Source: Nonomuraea coxensis DSM 45129 (GTDB lineage: Bacteria; Actinomycetota; Actinomycetes; Streptosporangiales; Streptosporangiaceae). From it: 64,000 nt of DNA. The DNA lies in assembly GCF_019397265.1 (NCBI RefSeq), contig NZ_CP068985.1, forward strand, positions 1,054,001 through 1,118,000, read 5' to 3'. Positions 8,959-18,110 of this stretch are shown piece after piece. A program made the position numbers and the translations under genes. The stretch's first letter is position 1; each line of letters begins with the position of its first letter. The notes under the pieces are model-generated. The model saw nothing but the letters and a program-made list of their open reading frames with translations, was not told where the DNA came from and made no database searches.

Positions 8959-9342
8959 TCAGCCCTCCCGCATGACGCGCTCGACGTGCGCCGCGAGCGG
9001 GTCGTCCGCGCCCCCGGCGGGCCGGCCGGACAGGCCGGCCGTGAGATCCTCCAGGCGGTCCCCGAGCGCGCCGTGGGCGGCGGCCACCGCCTCCATGACG
9101 GCCGCGGCCAGCCGCTCGTGGTCCAGCTCCCGCAGCCCCTTGGGGTCGAGGCGCATCCCCAGCAGCCGTCCGGTCCCCGACACCCTGACCCGTACGGCGC
9201 CGCTCGCGTCCGTGCCCTCCAGCCGCTCCCTGGACAGCTCGTCCAGCGCGCCGGCGACCCCGGCGGACCAGGCGTTCATCTCCCGCAGCAGGCCGGGGAC
9301 GTCGCCCTCCCTGCCCGCCGCGAAGGCGTCGATCTGGCTCAA
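8959..9342 (-). CDS. YbaB/EbfC-like protein (second copy)
   Basis: 127 residues from TTG 9342, which overlaps the stop of the upstream gene as TTGA; no ATG lies in a better place. The core 'GAVRVRVSGTGRLLGMRLDP' and the following 'ERLAAAVMEAVAAAHGALGDRL' helix match the YbaB/EbfC-like fold seen in its downstream neighbour, though overall identity is low. The tight overlap says it is translated together with the 9339-10202 protein, a likely secreted partner. An inferred role is a cytosolic chaperone or adaptor for that substrate. Confidence 0.7.
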   Translation of the reverse strand: MSQIDAFAAGREGDVPGLLREMNAWSAGVAGALDELSRERLEGTDASGAVRVRVSGTGRLLGMRLDPKGLRELDHERLAAAVMEAVAAAHGALGDRLEDLTAGLSGRPAGGADDPLAAHVERVMREG

Positions 9343-10202
9343 GCGCCGGCCCCCTTCGGCTTCCACATGTCGTCGGCCCGGCCCGGGTCGGCGAGCGTGG
9401 GGGACAGGTGCAGGTCCCGCGCGCCCCGCGTGGGGTCCCCCGAGTTGTAGAAGGCGCCCTTGAGGTCGTTGAGCTTCAGCTCCAGCTTGTTCAGATCGCC
9501 CTCGTACGAGTTGTAGATGTCGGCGAACTGCTTGACCAGGTTGCCGAGCGCGGTGCTGAAGACGCCGACCTGGGTCATCAGGGCGACCCTGGCCACGGGA
9601 TGCGCGGTGCTCATGGAGGCCAGGGACCGCAGGACCGGCGCGGAGGTGGCGTAGAGGCCGAAGACCGACAGGTCGTACTCCAGCACCTCCTTGTACTGGC
9701 CGTGCATCGCGCCGCTCAACTCGTCGCCGACCTTGCCGAGCTGGCTGAACAGGCCGTTGACGTTGAATCGCACGTACTGCTGGAGGGCCTCGGCGGCCGT
9801 GCCCTTCCAGTTCGGCGAGATCTGGTCGAAGTAGCCGCGCCACAGGTTCGACCTGTTGCCCTCCAAGGCGCCGGACATCTCCTTCCACGTCTCCCGCCGG
9901 TCGTAGAAGAGGAAGGGGTTGCCCAGGTTGAGCGTGGCGGCCACGTCGAGGGCCAGCGCGGCCGCGCCGAGGCCGGACATCGCCATCGCGGCCCGGGTGC
10001 TCTGGCGCAGCGGGTTGAGCCCGGTGACCAGGCGCTTGAAGAAGCCGGGGTCGCTGCGTACGGCCGCCGCGGCCGGCTTCACCTGGACGGAGCCGGTGAC
10101 GGCGTTGTTGCGGCCGGCCAGGTAGAGCCGCTGGTCGCCCTGGGGCACGCTCGTCTGCCCGGGCACGACCAGATTGGGCGGCTGGTGGGGCGGGGTGGTC
10201 AT
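9339..10202 (-). CDS. WXG-like T7SS-associated protein of 287 residues
   Basis: A helical protein with a WXG-type turn, 'NWKGTAAEALQQY' at about residues 130-142, inside a WXG100-sized region, plus an N-terminal Pro-rich section and a hydrophobic stretch ('AMAMSGLGAAALALDVAATL', about 90-110). A second hydrophobic helix pair follows the turn. The C-terminus is Asp/Pro-rich without a known domain. Length and layout recall EspA/EspE-like ESX partners, but I do not recognise a named family. It lies between a small WXG-like gene (10 bases upstream) and two YbaB-like genes, which suggests a substrate with its own chaperones. Confidence 0.65.
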   Translation of the reverse strand: MTTPPHQPPNLVVPGQTSVPQGDQRLYLAGRNNAVTGSVQVKPAAAAVRSDPGFFKRLVTGLNPLRQSTRAAMAMSGLGAAALALDVAATLNLGNPFLFYDRRETWKEMSGALEGNRSNLWRGYFDQISPNWKGTAAEALQQYVRFNVNGLFSQLGKVGDELSGAMHGQYKEVLEYDLSVFGLYATSAPVLRSLASMSTAHPVARVALMTQVGVFSTALGNLVKQFADIYNSYEGDLNKLELKLNDLKGAFYNSGDPTRGARDLHLSPTLADPGRADDMWKPKGAGA

Positions 10203-10212
10203 GCGGCGGCCC

Positions 10213-10509
10213 TCACTTCGTCCTGCTCGCCAGTTCCGCCTGCCGGTAGTGGTGCGCCGAGAGCGTGACCCTGCCGGCGTCCTTGTGCAGTACGTCGCTC
10301 AGGATGCCGGCGCTGTCGTTCCAGGTGTCGGCGATGGTGTTGAACCGGTCGGTGAACATCAGCCCGACGACGGGCACGCCGGCGAGCGGGGCGAGGTTCC
10401 AGCCCTCGAAGCGCGGCGTCCGCTGCCTGACGCCCTGGACGCCGGTCGCCGAGCCGGTCATGGTCTCGGCGAAGGCGTCGATCGAGTGGGTACGGGTTTC
10501 GTAGGACAC
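10213..10509 (-). CDS. Small WXG-like protein with a YxxxE signal
   Basis: 98 residues from GTG 10509 (no clear ribosome site, possibly leaderless). A central 'TWNDSAG' turn stands where WXG100 proteins have W-x-G, and the C-terminal end carries Y88-R-Q-A-E92, matching the YxxxD/E export signal of T7SS substrates. The AT-rich gap upstream (10510-10609) probably holds its promoter. It is followed after 10 bases by the 287-residue WXG-like protein, a likely heterodimer partner. The family name is uncertain; EspC-like is possible. Confidence 0.65.
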   Translation of the reverse strand: MSYETRTHSIDAFAETMTGSATGVQGVRQRTPRFEGWNLAPLAGVPVVGLMFTDRFNTIADTWNDSAGILSDVLHKDAGRVTLSAHHYRQAELASRTK

Positions 10510-10609
10510 GATGATCTTGTATCACCGCGTCCTACGCGATAAATGCCTCTTTAAGCGGTTGACCGTTTATATGCGGATTTTGTTCATATCTGCGTTACCT
10601 GTCGTTTTC

Positions 10610-12193
10610 TCAGTACGACTGATAGCCGCCATGGCTCTCCAGTGACGCGATGCCCGGGTGGTCGCCCAGGCCACCGTACTTGTCGACGATGTAGAGGACG
10701 CCGGCGATGATGTTGTCCACCGGGTCCTTGATGTTGTCGTGTCCCGGCAGGTGGTGAGCCTCGAACGTGGACGGGATGGTCTGCATGAGACCCTGGGGGC
10801 CCTGGTCGCCGCCGGTGCCGAGGAAGTTGGGGTCGCCGCCGGACTCGTTGTGGATGATCGCCCAGATGCGCTGGAGGTCCACCGGGTCGTTCGGGCCCAG
10901 GTCGCTGATGTCCAGGCCGCGTTCCTGGAGGATGGCGGCCATCTCCGGCGACTCGATGACGGTGAGCGCCTCCTTGATCCAGTCGACGGTCTCCTTCGGC
11001 GCGGGGGGCACGTCGGGGTACTGGGGGCCGCCCTCGATGCCGTTGCCGTCCGTGCCGGGGTCGCCCGCGGCGGGGTCGTCCGTGCCGGGGTCGGTCGCAG
11101 GGTCGTCGGTGGCGGGGCCGGCCGCGCCGGGGTCCGCGCCGGGCTCGACGACGCCGGGAGCGTTGATGTCGGGCTCAGAGGATCCCGGGTCGGTCGACTG
11201 GTCGGCGTTGGGGTCAACGCCGGCGTTCGAGGTCGTGTTGGGATCGGTCGCGTTGGGGTCGGTCGTGCTCGGGTCGGCGTTCGGATCCTGCGTCTTCGGG
11301 TCCGTGGCGTTGGGGTCCTGAGCGTTGGGGTCCTGCGTCTTCGGGTCCTGAGCGTTGGGGTCCTGAGTCTTGGGATCCTGAGCGTTGGGGTCCTGCGTCT
11401 TCGGGTCCTCAGCCTTCGGGTCCTCAGCCTTCGGGTCCTGAGTCTTGGGGTCCTCGGTCTTGGGATCTGTGGCCTTCGGGTCCTCGGCCTTGGGGTCAGT
11501 GGCACTGGGGCCGGTGCTCGGGTTGGAGGCCGGATTGGTGCCGGGGTTGTTCGAGGGGCCGCCGGTCGGGTTGGCGCCCGGCTCGGTGGTGGGCTTGTAG
11601 CCGGCCCTCTTCTCCCACTCCGGCTTGTGCTTCCCGGGCAGGAAGTCGGGCCCGCCGGGCTTCCTGATGCCCGCGAAGAAGCCGAATTTCTTCTCCCCGA
11701 CCAGCTTCTTCAGATCGTCCTTGGCCTTGGTCAGGGCTTCCTCGGCCGTCGCGACGGCCCCTTTGGCCGTGCTGACCGGATCATTGTCGTGGAGCTCTTT
11801 CTTGATGAAGGCATCGATGAGTGACTGATCTGCCTTCTTGTGCGTCTTGTGGTACTTGTTCTCGGCTTCGACGGCTTTCATGTGCAGGTCGCGGACCGTG
11901 GTGTACGCCTGCTCCAGCTTGCCGGCGACGGTGGTGAGGGACGAGGCGCCGGTGGTCATCGCGTCACGCAGGTCGCCGCCGGCCTTGGGGTAGGCGCTCA
12001 TGTACGTGGCGAAGGCGGTGGCCGAGTCGCCCTTCCAGGCGTTGCCGACCTCCGTCACGTCATCGACCAGCTTGTTGGTCGACGCGGCGACGTGGGCGCT
12101 GACCTTGCGCATGGCGGTCGCGAGGTCTCTGATCGCCTCCGGGTCCCCTTTGACCTGTTCGAGTAACTCCGTGAGCTTGGAGACGATGCTCAT
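10610..12193 (-). CDS. WXG100 domain fused to a lytic transglycosylase by a repeat linker
   Basis: 527 residues from ATG 12193, which overlaps the previous stop as ATGA. Residues about 1-105 form a WXG100-like module with the turn 'NAWKGDSATAF' near residue 52. A helical lysine-rich part follows, then a linker of five-residue units such as DPKTQ/DPNAQ (about 230-320), an acidic Pro/Gly stretch, and from about 425 a transglycosylase SLT domain with the catalytic 'NESGG' and 'GLMQTIP' motifs. SLT enzymes cut peptidoglycan glycan strands. The layout suggests a cell-wall hydrolase exported through the neighbouring T7SS by its own WXG100 head, perhaps opening the wall for the machine. Confidence 0.85.
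   Translation of the reverse strand: MSIVSKLTELLEQVKGDPEAIRDLATAMRKVSAHVAASTNKLVDDVTEVGNAWKGDSATAFATYMSAYPKAGGDLRDAMTTGASSLTTVAGKLEQAYTTVRDLHMKAVEAENKYHKTHKKADQSLIDAFIKKELHDNDPVSTAKGAVATAEEALTKAKDDLKKLVGEKKFGFFAGIRKPGGPDFLPGKHKPEWEKRAGYKPTTEPGANPTGGPSNNPGTNPASNPSTGPSATDPKAEDPKATDPKTEDPKTQDPKAEDPKAEDPKTQDPNAQDPKTQDPNAQDPKTQDPNAQDPNATDPKTQDPNADPSTTDPNATDPNTTSNAGVDPNADQSTDPGSSEPDINAPGVVEPGADPGAAGPATDDPATDPGTDDPAAGDPGTDGNGIEGGPQYPDVPPAPKETVDWIKEALTVIESPEMAAILQERGLDISDLGPNDPVDLQRIWAIIHNESGGDPNFLGTGGDQGPQGLMQTIPSTFEAHHLPGHDNIKDPVDNIIAGVLYIVDKYGGLGDHPGIASLESHGGYQSY
11231..11500 (-). repeat. 15-bp coding repeats (five-residue DP[KN][AT][QET] units)
   Basis: About eighteen degenerate copies of a 15-bp unit within the WXG100-SLT fusion gene encode D-P-[K/N]-[A/T]-[Q/E/T]. 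Proline falls at every fifth residue almost throughout. Near-identical neighbouring units suggest expansion by slippage or unequal crossing-over, so copy number may vary between strains. Confidence 0.85.
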
Positions 12194-12498
12194 TTGGTGG
12201 GGTCCTTCTCGGCCTCGCGGTAGTTGGTGACGACCTTGTCGAGCGAGCGCTCGACCCGGTCCAGGCGGTCCTGGCCCGCCGCGAGCTCCGCCTTGAACGC
12301 CCCCCACACGTCGTCGATCTGCCCGGCCAGCTCGCCGGCTCCCTTCAGCCGGCCGAAGAGGCGGCTGTCCATCTTTTCCGGGGGCTTTTGTGCCTCTGAG
12401 TCCTCGAACGTGTTGTCGAAATCGAGCATTTTGCTGACCCGGCGCACCTGACGCCCGCAATCGTCCAGCGCCTGCATGTACACGTCGACGTAACTCAT
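12190..12498 (-). CDS. Small WXG-like helical protein with a YxxxE signal
   Basis: 102 residues, all helical, with 'VWGAFKAEL' at about residue 66 as a loose WXG turn and Y93-R-E-A-E97 near the C-terminus, the pattern of the T7SS export signal. Its start overlaps the stop of eccC (ATGA) and its stop overlaps the start of the WXG100-SLT fusion (ATGA), so the three are translationally coupled. The best guess is the heterodimer partner of the WXG100 head of the fusion protein. No named family is recognised with confidence. Confidence 0.7.
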   Translation of the reverse strand: MSYVDVYMQALDDCGRQVRRVSKMLDFDNTFEDSEAQKPPEKMDSRLFGRLKGAGELAGQIDDVWGAFKAELAAGQDRLDRVERSLDKVVTNYREAEKDPTK

Positions 12499-15400
12499 GC
12501 CTCTCCCAAGTACGCGGTCTGGATCAACCGAGCGCCTTGCCGGCGATCGACGTAGTAGCCGCGTCCCACGGGCAGCTGTGTCGGCCGGATGTTGCCGAAG
12601 AGCGGGCCTTCGTCACGGTTGCCCGACATGATCAGCGCCGGGCTGGCCATCTCCTTCAGCCGCTGGATCGCCGGGTCGTACAGCGACCGGCTGGCGCCGC
12701 CGGACTGCCGGGCCACGATCAGGTGCAGGCCGATGTCGCGGGCCTGCGGCAGCAGGTCGGCGAGCGGCGCGAGCGGGCTGTTCCCCGTGGCGACGAGGTC
12801 GTAGTCGTCGACGACGATGTAGAGGTCGGAGCCCTGCCACCAGCTTCGCGAGCGCAGTTGCTCGGGCGTCAGGTCCGCCGGGGGAAGCCGCTTGAGCAGC
12901 GCCGCGCGGGCGTCGTTCATCAGGTCCATGGCGGCTGTGCTGGAGGCGGCGTAGCCGATGCGGTGGTCGGTCACCGCCGTGTCCAGCAGCGAGCGCCGGT
13001 AGTCGATGACGATCATCATGGCCTCGCTCGGCGTCTTCCGCGCGACGACGCCCTCCATGATGAGCCGCAGCAGGTTCGACTTGCCGCACTCGTTGTCGCC
13101 GAACACGACGAAGTGCGGGTCGTTGTCGAAGTCGAGCGAGACCGGCGCGAGGTTGTCCTCGTCGAGGCCGATCGCGATCCGGCCCGCTCCCGTCTGCTCG
13201 GGCCCCGGCAGGTCGGCGGCGGGCAGCAGCGCCGGCAGCAGCCGTACGGGCGCGGCCGACGGGCCCTGCCACGACTGCCGCACGACGTCGACGAGCGAGC
13301 GCATGCCCTCGGAGACGTCCTCGGAGGTGTGCTGGCCGTCGATGCGCGGCAGCGCGGCGAGGAAGTGCATGCCGTCCCTCGTCAGGCCGCGGCCGGGCAC
13401 GCCTTCCGGCACGGCCAGCGACGCCTTCCTGCTGATCTCCGACTCGTACGCGTCACCGAGCTTGAACTCGATCCTGGTGCCGAACAGGTCCCTGATGCTC
13501 GGCCGGAACTCCGACCACTTGTTGGTGGCCGCGATCACGTGGATGCCGTACCCGAGGCCGCGGGCGGCCAGGTCGGTGATGACGGCCTCCAGGTTCTCGA
13601 ACTCCTGCCGGATGGTGAGCCAGCCGTCCACGACGAGGAAGATGTCGCCGAAGCCGTCGCTGTCGGCGGTGCCGTCGGCGACCATCCGCCGGTAGGTGGC
13701 GATGGAGTCGATGCCGCGGTCGGCGAACGCGCGCTCGCGCTGGCGCATGATCGCCACGATCTCGGCCACGGTGCGGCGTACCCGCTCGGCGTCGAGGCGG
13801 GTGGCGACGCCGCCGACGTGCGGCAGCCCGGCCAGCGCGCCAAGGCTGCCGCCGCCGAAGTCCAGGCAGTAGAACTGGATCTCGAGCGGCGTGTGCGTGA
13901 GCGCCATGCCGGTGATCAGGGTGCGCAGCACGTTGCTCTTGCCGCTCTGCGGCCCGCCGGCCACGCCGACGTGCCCGGCCGCGCCGGACAGGTCCAGCCA
14001 GTACGGGTCCCGCCGCTGCTCGAACGGCTTGTCGATGATCCCGACGACGGCGTGCAGCTTGCCCCGGCCCTGCCAGCCGGGCGTGGACAGGCCGAGCTCC
14101 GGCGTGACCGACAGCGGCGGCAGCAGGTGCGCCAGCGTGGGGGGCTCGCCGAGCGGCGGCAACCAGATGCGGTGCGCGGCGGGCCCGTGCCGGGCCAGGC
14201 GCTGCACCACGATGTCGAGCAGGCTGTTCTGCGGGCCGCGCTCGTCCACCTCGGTGGACGGGGGCGGCTCGACCGGCTGCGGCACGACGGGCATCGGCAC
14301 GTAGCCGGAGGTGTACTCGACGACCTGGCGCAGGATGGTGCTGCCGTCGCTGGCGCCGGGCCGCCGGGTGTCCGGCTGGTACGGTCCGGACACGTACGCG
14401 GCCTTGAACCTGGTCATGCCCGTGGTGTCGAACTTGAGGTAGCCGTTGCCGGGGGCGGACGGCAGCTCGTAGGCGTCAGCCACGCCGAGCACGACCCGGC
14501 TCTCCATGGCCGAGAAGGTACGCAGGCCGATCCGGTAGGAGAGATGCGTGTCCAGGCCGCGCAGCCGGCCCTCCTCCAGGCGCTGCGAGGCCAGCAGGAG
14601 GTGCACGCCCAGCGACCGGCCGAGCCGGCCGATCATCACGAACAGCTCGATGAACTCCGGCTTGGCCGACAGCAGCTCGCTGAACTCGTCCAGCACGACG
14701 AAGAGGGTAGGCAGCGGCGCCAGCTCGGCTCCCTGTTCGCGAGCCCGCTCGTAGTCGCGCAGCGAGGCGTAGTTGCCGGCCGCGCGCAGCAGCTCCTGGC
14801 GGCGGACCATCTCGCCGTGCAGGGCGTCGTACATGCGGTCGACCAGCGGAAGCTCGTCCTCCAGGTTGGTGATGACCGCCGAGACGTGGGAGAGCGAGTC
14901 CAGCCCGAGGAAGGTCGCGCCACCCTTGAAGTCCACGAGGACGAAGTTGAGGATCTCCGACGAGTGCGTGACCGCCAGGCCCAGCACCAGCGTGCGCAGC
15001 AGCTCCGACTTGCCGGACCCGGTGGCGCCGATCACCAGCCCGTGCGGGCCCATGCCGCCCTGCGCGGACTCCTTGATGTCCAGCTCCACGACGCGGCCGT
15101 CGGCGCCGAGCCCGATGGGGACGCGCAGCCGGTTGCGGCCGGCCCGTGGCCGCCAGACGATCGCCGGGTCCACGTTCATGGGGTCGCCGACGCCCAGCAG
15201 GTCGGTGAGCGTGGTGTTGGCCGCCAGCACGTCCTCGACCTCGCCGCCGCCGGACCCGATCGAGGTGCGCAGCGGGGCGAGCTGCCTGGCCAGGCCCTCG
15301 GCCCGCAGGAAGTCGAGCCGGTCGGGGTCGCCGAGCCGGGTGCGGTGCTCCTTGCCGGCGTGGTCGATCTTGACCATGTGGAAGCCGTCGGGCTGGATGT

Positions 15401-16478
15401 CCAGCCGCAGCGTGCTGCTCTCCTCCACGTCGGGGGTGGAGCCGGACAGGTCGATCACGGTCACGCCCTGGATGGCGTCGCTGCCGAGCTGGGAGTCGTG
15501 CGGCACGTGCCCGCCGTCCACGACGAGCACGTGGTACGGCAGCGACTCGGCCGCCGCGCCGGGCCTGAACCGGGCGCGTTCCCTCAGTTCCTCACCGACC
15601 AGGCGGTCCAGCTCGCCCATGTTCTCCGTCATGAGCCGCACCTGTCCGGCGGCGTCCATCTCCTCCGGGTGCAGCGCGTGGGGGAGCCATTTGACCCATT
15701 CCCAGTGGGGCATGGTGTCCGGGCCCGCGCACACCATGATCCGCATGTCCTCCGGCGCGTGGAACACGGTGAGCTGGGAGACCATGGCTCGCACCAGGCC
15801 CCGTACGGTCTCGGGGTCGCCTGACAGCCGGATCCTGGCGAACGAGCCCAGCGCCACCGACACCGGCAGCCCGGAGACCGTGGAGTGCGCCCTGATGAAG
15901 CGGCGCAGCGCGCCGGCCGACAGCGCGTCCAGGTCCTCGACGGGCTTGGAGTCCGGCGGGATGAGCTGGACGGCGAGCTTCTGGACGCCGGTGCCGAGGC
16001 GTACGGTGGCGAAGTCGTCGTCGCGGGGCCGCCGCTCCCAGAGGCGCGGTCCCATGGCGATCCACCACAGGGCCTCCGGCTCGGGGCCGCTCCACTCCAG
16101 GGCCTCGCGCTGCTCCTTGGCGGCGCGCCTGGTCCGCTTGCGCACCTGGCCGAGGTAGCGGAAGTAGTCGCGGCGGGCGCCGTTCAGCCGATACTTGCGC
16201 TCGCCCGACTGGCGGCCCAGCTGGCCGATGCTCATGCCGACCATGGAGACCGCGAAGAGGCCGCTGGCGACGTACATGATGGGGTTGGCGTTGCCGAAGG
16301 CGGTGAACATGAGCCCCATGGCCGCCGCGCCCGCCACCATGGGCAGGAACGTGAGCACCGCGGTGAATCCCTGCGGCTGGACCTCGGGGATCTCCGGCGG
16401 GGATTCAAGCAGGACTTCGCCGCGTGGCGGTTTGGGGCCGGGGCGGCGTTCAGGGCGACGTACGACGACGATGCTCAT
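12495..16478 (-). CDS. eccC: EccC: triple-FtsK/SpoIIIE ATPase of the ESX-type T7SS
   Basis: 1,327 residues from ATG 16478 in a single chain, unlike split EccCa/EccCb forms. Two membrane helices lie at about 35-85. Three ATPase domains follow with Walker A motifs GATGSGKS (about 486), GGPQSGKS (about 843) and GDNECGKS (about 1,129); all keep the lysine. Walker B-type acids are visible as 'FVVLDEFSELL', 'FLVVDGW' and 'YIVVDDYDL'. EccC recognises substrate C-termini and drives export through the EccB/C/D channel. It diverges from eccD and heads an operon with two WXG-type genes. The ribosome site is weak. Confidence 0.95.
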   Translation of the reverse strand: MSIVVVRRPERRPGPKPPRGEVLLESPPEIPEVQPQGFTAVLTFLPMVAGAAAMGLMFTAFGNANPIMYVASGLFAVSMVGMSIGQLGRQSGERKYRLNGARRDYFRYLGQVRKRTRRAAKEQREALEWSGPEPEALWWIAMGPRLWERRPRDDDFATVRLGTGVQKLAVQLIPPDSKPVEDLDALSAGALRRFIRAHSTVSGLPVSVALGSFARIRLSGDPETVRGLVRAMVSQLTVFHAPEDMRIMVCAGPDTMPHWEWVKWLPHALHPEEMDAAGQVRLMTENMGELDRLVGEELRERARFRPGAAAESLPYHVLVVDGGHVPHDSQLGSDAIQGVTVIDLSGSTPDVEESSTLRLDIQPDGFHMVKIDHAGKEHRTRLGDPDRLDFLRAEGLARQLAPLRTSIGSGGGEVEDVLAANTTLTDLLGVGDPMNVDPAIVWRPRAGRNRLRVPIGLGADGRVVELDIKESAQGGMGPHGLVIGATGSGKSELLRTLVLGLAVTHSSEILNFVLVDFKGGATFLGLDSLSHVSAVITNLEDELPLVDRMYDALHGEMVRRQELLRAAGNYASLRDYERAREQGAELAPLPTLFVVLDEFSELLSAKPEFIELFVMIGRLGRSLGVHLLLASQRLEEGRLRGLDTHLSYRIGLRTFSAMESRVVLGVADAYELPSAPGNGYLKFDTTGMTRFKAAYVSGPYQPDTRRPGASDGSTILRQVVEYTSGYVPMPVVPQPVEPPPSTEVDERGPQNSLLDIVVQRLARHGPAAHRIWLPPLGEPPTLAHLLPPLSVTPELGLSTPGWQGRGKLHAVVGIIDKPFEQRRDPYWLDLSGAAGHVGVAGGPQSGKSNVLRTLITGMALTHTPLEIQFYCLDFGGGSLGALAGLPHVGGVATRLDAERVRRTVAEIVAIMRQRERAFADRGIDSIATYRRMVADGTADSDGFGDIFLVVDGWLTIRQEFENLEAVITDLAARGLGYGIHVIAATNKWSEFRPSIRDLFGTRIEFKLGDAYESEISRKASLAVPEGVPGRGLTRDGMHFLAALPRIDGQHTSEDVSEGMRSLVDVVRQSWQGPSAAPVRLLPALLPAADLPGPEQTGAGRIAIGLDEDNLAPVSLDFDNDPHFVVFGDNECGKSNLLRLIMEGVVARKTPSEAMMIVIDYRRSLLDTAVTDHRIGYAASSTAAMDLMNDARAALLKRLPPADLTPEQLRSRSWWQGSDLYIVVDDYDLVATGNSPLAPLADLLPQARDIGLHLIVARQSGGASRSLYDPAIQRLKEMASPALIMSGNRDEGPLFGNIRPTQLPVGRGYYVDRRQGARLIQTAYLGEA

Positions 16479-16552
16479 CGAGACGTTCTTACCAGAAGAG
16501 ACCCGATATGTTCTCTGTTGTCCGTGACCATTGGTGGGGACGGAGTTAAGAA
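16479..16552. promoter_or_regulatory. Divergent promoter region eccC/eccD
   Basis: A 74-bp spacer lies between the two divergent core genes. It is less GC-rich than its flanks and includes 'GATATGTT' and 'TTAAGAATT' stretches; no -35/-10 pair is clear enough to assign. GGACGGAG lies about 8 bases before the TTG start of eccD. Confidence 0.5.
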
Positions 16553-18100
16553 TTGGGACAGATTGTTCAGGGACCTCCGCCTCCGATGCAGGGGCCGCCA
16601 CCTGGCTACGGAGGCGGACCGCCCGGGTACCCGCCGGGACCGCCCGGACCATTAGGGCCTCCGGGACCTTTGGGACCTCCTGGGCCGCCCCCGGGACCTT
16701 TCCAGCAGGGCGCGCTGGCCCAGGTGCCGGTCCCGCTGCCGGCGCAGTGCCACGTCACGATCGTGGGGCCGCGCCGCAAGGCCGACCTGGCCCTGCCCGC
16801 CGACATCCCGCTGCCGAACGTCCTGCCCGGCCTGCTGCGCGCGCTGGGCGAGGTGGGCGGCGACGCGGCGGCCGCGCCCGGCTGGTCGTTGCAGCGGCTC
16901 GGCGGCCAGCCCCTCGACCTGGGGCAGAGCCTCGGGGCGCTCGGCGTGCTCGACGGCGAGATCCTCTACCTCAGGCCGCGTGAGGCGGTCCTGCCGCCCG
17001 CCCTGTACGACGACGTGGCCGACGTGGTCGCGACCGGCGTACGCGAGGGGCGCGGCGCGTGGACCTCCAAGCACACCAGGACCATGGGCGCGAGCGGCGC
17101 GGCCGCACTGCTCGCGCTGGGCGCGGCCGGCCTGACCGTGTCCGGCATGCCGCCGCTGACCGTCACGATCGTGGCCGGGCTGCTGGCGCTGCTGCTGGTC
17201 GTCACCGGCGCGCTGCTGTCGCGGGCGGTCGGCGACTCGATGGCCGGGGCGCTGGTCGGGCACGCGGCGCTGCCGTACGGGTTCGTCGCCGGCCTGTTCG
17301 CGCCCGGCACCGCCGCCGGCTTCGGCTCCCCCCACTTCCTCGCCGCTCTGGCCACGACGGCGCTGGTGGCCGGGATCGCCGGCGCGCTCGTCGCCGACGG
17401 CGTGCCCGGCTTCCTCGCCGCGGCCGGCTCCACGACCGTGGGCGGCATCTGCACGGCAGTGATCATGATCTGGTCGCCGGCGCCCGCGGGCGTGGCCGCC
17501 TTCGCCATGGCGCTGCTGCTGGCGCTGAGCCCGCTGGTGCCCACGCTGTCGTTCCGGCTGGCCAAGGTGCCGCTGCCGGCGATGCCGACCACCGCCGAGG
17601 AACTGCGCAGCGACAACCAGCGCCTGGACACCGGCGGGATCCAGGAGCGCACCCGCGTCGCCCAGGGGTACGCGACCGGCATGATCGCGGTCATCGGCAT
17701 CTGCGCGCTGGTGACGCTGTCGCTGCTGGTGACGACCGACGGCTGGGTGGCCGACGCCATGACCGTCTCGCTGTCGCTCACCCTGATCATGCGGGCCCGG
17801 GTGTTCCGCGGGCGCGGCCAGCGGCTGTGGCTGATCGGGTCCGGGCTGACCGGGTTCGCCCTGCTGGCGATCTCGCTGTTCGGCCAGGGCGGGATCGTGG
17901 GCTCGCTGGCCGTGGCGATCGGGATCCTGTGGCTGGCGCTGACGACCGTCGGCATCGGGCTGTGGCTGGCCACGGGCAAGCCGTCGCCGTTCTGGGGGCG
18001 CGCGGCCGACATCCTGGACATCGCACTGATCGTCCAGCTTTTCCCGCTCGCGCTCGGCGTCCTTGAGGTCTACACGTGGGTACGCGGGCTGTCCGGCTGA
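16553..18100 (+). CDS. eccD: EccD: polytopic T7SS membrane channel subunit
   Basis: 515 residues from TTG 16553. The first 55 residues are an unusual collagen-like Gly-Pro-Pro stretch. A ubiquitin-like (YukD-type) domain spans about 60-145 ('QCHVTIVGPRRKADLALPAD'), then a linker and about eleven hydrophobic helices fill residues 180-515. EccD dimers line the ESX membrane pore and dock EccC through the ubiquitin-like domain. The Gly/Pro head is not part of the usual family core; a later start is possible but none has a better ribosome site. It is followed after 10 bases by a YbaB-like gene. Confidence 0.92.
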   Translation: MGQIVQGPPPPMQGPPPGYGGGPPGYPPGPPGPLGPPGPLGPPGPPPGPFQQGALAQVPVPLPAQCHVTIVGPRRKADLALPADIPLPNVLPGLLRALGEVGGDAAAAPGWSLQRLGGQPLDLGQSLGALGVLDGEILYLRPREAVLPPALYDDVADVVATGVREGRGAWTSKHTRTMGASGAAALLALGAAGLTVSGMPPLTVTIVAGLLALLLVVTGALLSRAVGDSMAGALVGHAALPYGFVAGLFAPGTAAGFGSPHFLAALATTALVAGIAGALVADGVPGFLAAAGSTTVGGICTAVIMIWSPAPAGVAAFAMALLLALSPLVPTLSFRLAKVPLPAMPTTAEELRSDNQRLDTGGIQERTRVAQGYATGMIAVIGICALVTLSLLVTTDGWVADAMTVSLSLTLIMRARVFRGRGQRLWLIGSGLTGFALLAISLFGQGGIVGSLAVAIGILWLALTTVGIGLWLATGKPSPFWGRAADILDIALIVQLFPLALGVLEVYTWVRGLSG

Positions 18101-18110
18101 GGAGGCAGGA

